Assembly: GCA_947072715.1 (NCBI GenBank)
Contig: CAMTJB010000015.1
Span: 1 to 11,494, forward strand
Direction: 5' to 3'
DNA length: 11,494 nucleotides
DNA from: an uncultured Fusobacteriaceae bacterium
GTDB lineage: Bacteria > Fusobacteriota > Fusobacteriia > Fusobacteriales > Fusobacteriaceae
In this document: piece after piece, positions 7,730-11,494 of the stretch
Layout of the letters: each line of letters begins with the position of its first letter
Numbering within the stretch: position 1 is the first letter of the stretch
Position numbers and translations under genes: made by a program
Notes under the pieces: generated by a model
The model's database searches: none
What the model was told of the DNA's origin: nothing
The model's input: the letters and a program-made list of their open reading frames with translations, nothing else

Positions 7730-9034
7730 ATGAGATATTTTGGAACAATGAAAAATAGTTGTGGTACTTTAGAAATTGGAGGAGTTTCCACGAAAGAATT
7801 AGTAGAAAAATTTAAGACCCCTCTATATGTTTATGATGTGCAACATATAGAAGACAATATAGAAAAATATAAGAAAGGATTTAAATCTTTAAAATTTGAT
7901 ACTGAAATAGTGTATGCATCAAAGGCCTTTTTAGCAAAAGGAATGTGTCAGATATTAAGTAAACATAATATGAGTATAGATGCTGTATCTGGGGGGGAAC
8001 TCTATACTATAGTACAAAGTGGTTTTTCAAGTGAAAAAATCCATATGCATGGAAATAATAAAACCTTTAATGAATTAAATATGTGTTTTGATTTAAATAT
8101 AGGAAGTATTATTGCAGACAATCTAGATGAGATAAAGAAAATATCAAAAATATGTGATGAAAAAAATAAAAAAATGAAAATAGCTTTAAGAATAAATACA
8201 GGTATAGAAGCTCACACACATGAGTATATTAAAACGGCAAAACATTCATCAAAATTTGGAGAGTCTATTTTTGATGACAGTGCTGAAAAAGCAGTAGAGG
8301 AGATATTGAAAAATAAAAAAATGGAATTTATAGGTTTTCATTGTCATATAGGTTCTCAAATATTTGATACAAGTGCGTTTTTAGAAGAGATAAAAGTCAT
8401 GGTGAAATATACTAAAGAGATTTCAGATAAATTCAATATAGTTATTCCTGAAATAAATCTCGGAGGTGGATTTGGAGTTTATTATACAGAAGAGGATGTA
8501 GAAGTTGATATAGAAGCTTTTACAAGAGAGATGATAGTCTGTTTAGAAAAAACTTTAGATGAAGAAAAGTTGAAAATAAATAAAGTGTCTATAGAACCAG
8601 GAAGAAGTATTGTTGCTAATGCTGGATCAACTCTATATACAATCGGAGGAATGAAAACAACTTATAGTGGGGATAAATATCTATTTATAGATGGGGGCAT
8701 GAGTGATAATATGAGAACAGCTCTTTACCAAGCTAAATATGAAGCTGCTATCGCTAATAAAATGGATGAAGAACTAATAGAAGAGGTTACTATTGCAGGA
8801 AAGTGCTGTGAGTCAGGTGATTTAATAGTTAAGAAGGCAAAAGTTGCTAAAAGTGAAGTGGGAGATACTATTATAACGACAACAACAGGTGCTTATGGAT
8901 ATTCTATGTCGAACAACTATAATAAGATAGAGAGACCTGCTGTAGTTTTTGTGAAAAACGGAGAAGCTCAAGTGGCTATAAAAAGGGAAACTTATGATGA
9001 ATTAGTGAGGAATGAATTAGAGATAAAAATATAA
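7730..9034 (+). CDS. lysA: Diaminopimelate decarboxylase
   Basis: This pyridoxal-phosphate enzyme decarboxylates meso-diaminopimelate to L-lysine, the last step of lysine synthesis. It belongs to the alanine-racemase-like fold type III decarboxylases. The PLP lysine is K65 in YASKA (62-66). SGGE is at 87-90, HIGSQ at 206-210, the phosphate-binding GGGFGVYY at 245-252 and EPGR at 289-292. The cross-subunit active-site motif CESGD is at 360-364 and GAYGYSMSNNYN at 387-398. These features, especially CESGD, favour a diaminopimelate over an ornithine/arginine decarboxylase. The 434 residues are a normal length. The start is ATG 7730 with AAAGGTGG upstream. It is a single-gene unit ending at a strong terminator 3 bases past the stop. 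One oddity is a G7 run at 7991-7997 coding G88-G89-E90. No lysine riboswitch is recognised ahead of it. Confidence 0.95.
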   Translation: MRYFGTMKNSCGTLEIGGVSTKELVEKFKTPLYVYDVQHIEDNIEKYKKGFKSLKFDTEIVYASKAFLAKGMCQILSKHNMSIDAVSGGELYTIVQSGFSSEKIHMHGNNKTFNELNMCFDLNIGSIIADNLDEIKKISKICDEKNKKMKIALRINTGIEAHTHEYIKTAKHSSKFGESIFDDSAEKAVEEILKNKKMEFIGFHCHIGSQIFDTSAFLEEIKVMVKYTKEISDKFNIVIPEINLGGGFGVYYTEEDVEVDIEAFTREMIVCLEKTLDEEKLKINKVSIEPGRSIVANAGSTLYTIGGMKTTYSGDKYLFIDGGMSDNMRTALYQAKYEAAIANKMDEELIEEVTIAGKCCESGDLIVKKAKVAKSEVGDTIITTTTGAYGYSMSNNYNKIERPAVVFVKNGEAQVAIKRETYDELVRNELEIKI

Positions 9035-9036
9035 TT

Positions 9037-9097
9037 TTAGGGCAATAGTTAACTAAGAACTTTATGTTTAGTTGACTATTGCCCTAATTATTTTAGT
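9037..9097 (+). terminator. Strong intrinsic terminator after lysA
   Basis: A 20-base arm at 9037-9056 pairs with 9068-9087, with one G-T wobble, around an 11-base loop; the core is GGGCAATAGT / ACTATTGCCC. It is followed by TAATTATTTTAG. It begins 3 bases after the lysA stop and isolates lysA from the glm cluster. The arms are nearly symmetrical, but no converging gene is present. Confidence 0.9.
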
Positions 9098-9286
9098 ATA
9101 AAAATTAAGTTTTGTATGAGGGGGGGTTAATAGAAAACATTGGAAATAAAAAGGAAAAATAACTGCTACAAGAGTAATTGGAAAAGAAATAAAAAAATCA
9201 AAACAAAAGAAAAATACAACATATTGATAGTTAGCATGAAAGAGGAGCTAGTTCTATGTTAATTAATTTCAATAAGGGTTGAATGA

Positions 9287-9321
9287 GGTTAAAGTGTACT
9301 GATTGCAGTTAAATATGTACT
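9287..9321. repeat. Imperfect direct repeat upstream of glmS
   Basis: GTTAAAGTGTACT (9288-9300) and GTTAAATATGTACT (9308-9321) share GTTAAA and TGTACT, differing by a short insertion between them. The copies are 20-21 bp apart, about two helical turns, and lie roughly 80-100 bp ahead of the likely glm promoter. The spacing suits tandem binding of a regulator on one DNA face. The repeat is seen; any regulatory role is inference. Confidence 0.4.
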
Positions 9322-9365
9322 ATAATTATATATTATATAATTCCTATATATTTTGTATATAATTG

Positions 9366-9397
9366 TTGCAAAAAAAAAATAAAGAGCGTAGTATAAT
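9366..9397 (+). promoter_or_regulatory. Probable promoter of the glm cluster
   Basis: TATAAT at 9392-9397 lies 68 bases before the glmS ATG. The best -35 is TTGCAA at 9366-9371, but the spacer is 20 bases instead of about 17 and begins in an A10 run (9370-9379). A second TATAAT at 9358-9363 is possible but has no good -35. The leader would be about 60 bases and end in the strong SD AGGAGG. Confidence 0.45.
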
Positions 9398-9465
9398 CCA
9401 TATCGAGACACAGAAACTTATATTATAAAAAATAAAAGTCTTTTAATTACTAGGAGGAACAAATA

Positions 9466-9879
9466 ATGAAAAATGGTAAAAAAGTTGTAATCGGGGTTAT
9501 CGGTTCAGACTGTCATGCTGTTGGAAACAAAATTATTAATCATGTTTTAGAATCTAATGGATTCGAAGTAGTAAATATCGGTGTTTTATCACCGCAATCT
9601 GAATTTATAGCTGCAGCAAAAGAAACAAACGCAGATGCTATAATTGTTTCTTCTCTTTACGGACATGGAGAATTAGATTGTGCTGGAATGAGAGAAAAAT
9701 GTGATGAGGCTGGATTAAAAGATATATTATTATATGTTGGTGGAAATATAGTTGTTGGAAAGCAAGATTGGGCTCACGTAGAAGAGAGATTTAAAGCTAT
9801 GGGATTCGATAGAGTTTATAGACCAGGAACTGCTATTGAGATAACAACTGAGCACCTTAAAAAAGATTTAGGGTTATAA
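9466..9879 (+). CDS. glmS: Glutamate mutase (methylaspartate mutase) small subunit, B12-binding
   Basis: This is the cobalamin-binding sigma subunit of adenosylcobalamin-dependent glutamate mutase, which interconverts L-glutamate and (2S,3S)-3-methylaspartate. The base-off/His-on motif DxHxxG is present as DCHAVG at residues 15-20, with H17 the expected cobalt ligand. Other family features are [10 protein letters not shown] at 63-72, GGNIVVGK at 92-99 and YRPGT at 118-122, which line the nucleotide-tail pocket. The 137 residues equal the usual length of the stand-alone subunit. The start has AGGAGG 8 bases upstream. It is followed 5 bp later by glmL and then glmE, the standard cluster for cytoplasmic glutamate fermentation through mesaconate in anaerobes. 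Confidence 0.95.
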   Translation: MKNGKKVVIGVIGSDCHAVGNKIINHVLESNGFEVVNIGVLSPQSEFIAAAKETNADAIIVSSLYGHGELDCAGMREKCDEAGLKDILLYVGGNIVVGKQDWAHVEERFKAMGFDRVYRPGTAIEITTEHLKKDLGL

Positions 9880-9884
9880 GACCT

Positions 9885-11288
9885 ATGAAAGAAATTTATC
9901 TAACTATTGATTTTGGAAGCACATATACGAAGCTTACTGCAATTGATTTAGTAGACGAATCTATTTTAGCTACAGCAAAAGCAATTACTACTGTAGAGAG
10001 TGATGTCATGCTAGGTTTTGAGGAAGCTTTTGAAAAGTTAAAACAAAATATAAGTGAAAAAATAGATTTAAATAGTATTAAGTTTGTAAAAAAGACTGCT
10101 TGTTCTTCTGCTGCTGGTGGGTTAAAGATGATGGCGCTTGGTCTTGTTCCAGAATTAACAGCCGATGCTGCTAAAAAAGCTGCATTAGGAGCAGGAGCGA
10201 GAGTTATAAAAACTTATGCTTATGAATTAAATCATCATGAGTTGGAGGAGATAAAGTCATCAAATGTTGATATAATTCTTTTAGCTGGTGGGACAGACGG
10301 TGGAAATAAAGAGTGTATAATTCATAATGCGAAAATGATTGCAGAGTATGAGTTAAAAGTTCCAGTTATAATGGCTGGAAACAAATCAGCGGTAGATGAA
10401 GTTGAAAAAGTATTTAAAGAAAAAAACATTTATTATAAAATTACTGAAAATGTAATGCCAGTATTAAATAAATTGAATGTAGAACCAGCAAGAGAAGCTA
10501 TAAGACAGGTTTTTATGGAAAAAATTGTTGAGGCTAAAGGAATGAAAAAAGCTGAAGAGCTTACAACAGGAATATTAATGCCAACTCCAGCTGCAGTATT
10601 AAAAGCAGCGGAAGTTCTTTCTAAAGGAACTGATTCGGAAGATGGTATAGGAGATCTAATAATAATAGATATAGGGGGAGCAACAACAGATATTCACTCT
10701 ATAGCAAAAGGTGATCCAACAAAACCTGGTGTAATACTAAAAGGATTAGAAGAACCATTTTCAAAGAGAACTGTAGAAGGGGATCTTGGAATGAGATATT
10801 CAGCAATAGCATTGTTAGAAGCTTCTAGTACAAAAAAATTAAAAAATTATTTAAGAGAAGAATATAAAGAAGTAGATGTAAGAAAACTTTGTAAAAAAAG
10901 ACATGATAATATAAAAATGGTTCCAACTTCAGAGGAAGATAAAGTTTTTGATGAAGCAATGGCTATGGTAGCAACAGAGTTAGCTATGGAGCGTCATTGT
11001 GGAATATTAGAATGTTTATACACTCCAATGGGAACAATGTTCCATCAAGTAGGTAAGGATCTTTTAGATACACCTTGCGTAATTGGAACTGGTGGAGTAA
11101 TTGTTCATAGTGAGAATCCAAGTGATATTTTAAAAGCTGGAAATTTTAATAAAGAAAATCCAGTACATTTAAAACCAGTTAACCCTAAGTTCTTAGTAGA
11201 TAAAACATATATTTTATCGGCAATGGGATTATTAGCACAGGATTATCCAGATTTAGCAATAAAAATAATGAAGAAATACTTAGTTTAA
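9885..11288 (+). CDS. glmL: Methylaspartate mutase accessory protein GlmL (MutL), ASKHA ATPase fold
   Basis: GlmL/MutL is encoded between the two glutamate mutase subunits and is thought to be a reactivating chaperone that exchanges damaged B12 cofactor. It is unrelated to the mismatch-repair MutL. The actin/Hsp70-like nucleotide-binding motifs are visible: DFGSTYTK at residues 9-16, LLAGGTDGGN at 132-141, IDIGGATTDIHS at 261-272, TVEGDLGMRYSA at 296-307 and GTGGVIVHS at 401-409. The 467 residues are typical. The ATG lies 5 bases after the glmS stop with only a weak AGGG about 11 bases upstream, so it probably depends on coupling to glmS and may be made at lower levels. That would suit a chaperone acting on an abundant enzyme. 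Confidence 0.94.
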   Translation: MKEIYLTIDFGSTYTKLTAIDLVDESILATAKAITTVESDVMLGFEEAFEKLKQNISEKIDLNSIKFVKKTACSSAAGGLKMMALGLVPELTADAAKKAALGAGARVIKTYAYELNHHELEEIKSSNVDIILLAGGTDGGNKECIIHNAKMIAEYELKVPVIMAGNKSAVDEVEKVFKEKNIYYKITENVMPVLNKLNVEPAREAIRQVFMEKIVEAKGMKKAEELTTGILMPTPAAVLKAAEVLSKGTDSEDGIGDLIIIDIGGATTDIHSIAKGDPTKPGVILKGLEEPFSKRTVEGDLGMRYSAIALLEASSTKKLKNYLREEYKEVDVRKLCKKRHDNIKMVPTSEEDKVFDEAMAMVATELAMERHCGILECLYTPMGTMFHQVGKDLLDTPCVIGTGGVIVHSENPSDILKAGNFNKENPVHLKPVNPKFLVDKTYILSAMGLLAQDYPDLAIKIMKKYLV

Positions 11289-11360
11289 GCATATAGTTCA
11301 AAATATACTAAATATTTAAAGATGAAAATAAGAAAAAGTAAAATATAGATTATATTAAAT

Positions 11361-11381
11361 AATGGAATTGAATCCATTTTT
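11361..11381 (+). terminator. Small hairpin with T-run between glmL and glmE
   Basis: AATGGA (11361-11366) pairs with TCCATT (11373-11378) around a 6-base loop, followed by T's through 11381. The glmE SD (GGGAGG) begins two bases later. The stem is short and AT-rich, so termination would be weak. It could instead mark a processing site or separate the translation of glmE from glmL. Low confidence in function. Confidence 0.35.
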
Positions 11382-11397
11382 AGGGAGGAAGTAAAGT

Positions 11398-11494
11398 ATG
11401 AAACTTAAATTCGCAAAATGGACTGAGGAAGAGTTCTTTAAAGTTAGAGAAGAGGTTCTTAAACAGTGGCCAACAGGAAAAGATGTAAATTTAG
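11398..11494 (+). CDS. glmE: Glutamate mutase epsilon (large, catalytic) subunit, N-terminus only
   Basis: Thirty-two codons are visible before the right edge, from ATG 11398 with GGAGG about 9 bases upstream. The peptide contains [20 protein letters not shown] at residues 7-26, the characteristic opening of the methylaspartate mutase E subunit. That subunit is a TIM-barrel protein of about 480 residues that binds glutamate and, with GlmS, holds adenosylcobalamin for the radical rearrangement. Position directly after glmS-glmL supports the call. The 109-bp gap to glmL is larger than the glmS-glmL gap and may give glmE its own translation level. Confidence 0.93.
   Translation, partial: MKLKFAKWTEEEFFKVREEVLKQWPTGKDVNL

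Larger units (their letters stand above)
9098..9465. other. Gene-free region upstream of the glutamate mutase cluster
   Basis: These 368 bases contain no reading frame with an SD and reasonable length; open frames starting at ATGs around 9224-9284 end after about 8-10 codons. Visible elements are a G7 run at 9120-9126, an imperfect direct repeat at 9287-9321, an AT-only palindrome at 9324-9342 (AATTATATA-T-TATATAATT) whose right arm TATATAATT recurs at 9356-9364, and a probable promoter around 9366-9397. No B12-box or other riboswitch signature is recognised. The first 200 bases are A-rich and could be decayed sequence, but nothing identifies a source. Confidence 0.6.

Noticed and set aside
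9224..9309. Short ATG-started frames as remnants of a transposase or zinc-ribbon protein
   Set aside because: Each is about 8-10 codons, without SD or recognisable homology; too short to support a pseudogene call.
9098..9465. Cobalamin riboswitch ahead of the B12-dependent glutamate mutase genes
   Set aside because: No B12-box (GCCACTG-like) sequence or surrounding conserved stems are seen.

Overview
The window is AT-rich, low-GC bacterial chromosome with strong Shine-Dalgarno (SD) sequences and tightly packed housekeeping genes. Two traits point to an anaerobic fermenter of the Fusobacteriota (Fusobacterium, Cetobacterium or Ilyobacter type): a B12-dependent glutamate mutase cluster, and a nusA operon in which YlxR and an L7Ae-like domain form one protein. 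A clostridial relative is not excluded. The assignment is inference from gene content and protein character, not from a search.

Left part, minus strand (about 7506 down to 1). A transcription/translation operon reads rimP - nusA - ylxR/L7Ae - infB - rbfA - recJ, with gaps of a few bases to about 50 bases and one 8-bp overlap. It starts from a good sigma70-type promoter (about 7477-7506), and its leader carries a 9-bp hairpin (7416-7441) ahead of rimP. Downstream on the same strand, after a 68-bp gap, is trigger factor (tig), cut by the left window edge and probably served by its own promoter. The set joins 30S subunit maturation (RimP, RbfA), initiation (IF2), elongation and termination control (NusA), nascent-chain folding (trigger factor) and a repair exonuclease (RecJ).

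Middle (7371-7729) is a divergent intergenic region: the rimP operon promoter fires left, lysA is read right. lysA (diaminopimelate decarboxylase, last step of lysine synthesis) stands alone and ends in a very strong terminator hairpin (9037-9097). It is followed by about 370 bases with no credible gene.

Right part, plus strand (9466 to the end). The glutamate mutase cluster glmS (B12-binding small subunit), glmL (reactivating ATPase-like protein) and the first 32 codons of glmE (catalytic large subunit) form the entry step of the methylaspartate route of glutamate fermentation. glmS and glmL are 5 bp apart. glmE follows a 109-bp gap holding a small hairpin with a T-run just before its SD.

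I found no mobile element, CRISPR array, tRNA, rRNA or recognisable riboswitch, and nothing I would call a new system. The observations most worth a second look are regulatory: the rimP leader hairpin, decoy start codons at rimP and nusA, an A10 tract in the apparent glm promoter spacer, a G7 run inside lysA, and the glmL-glmE intergenic hairpin.
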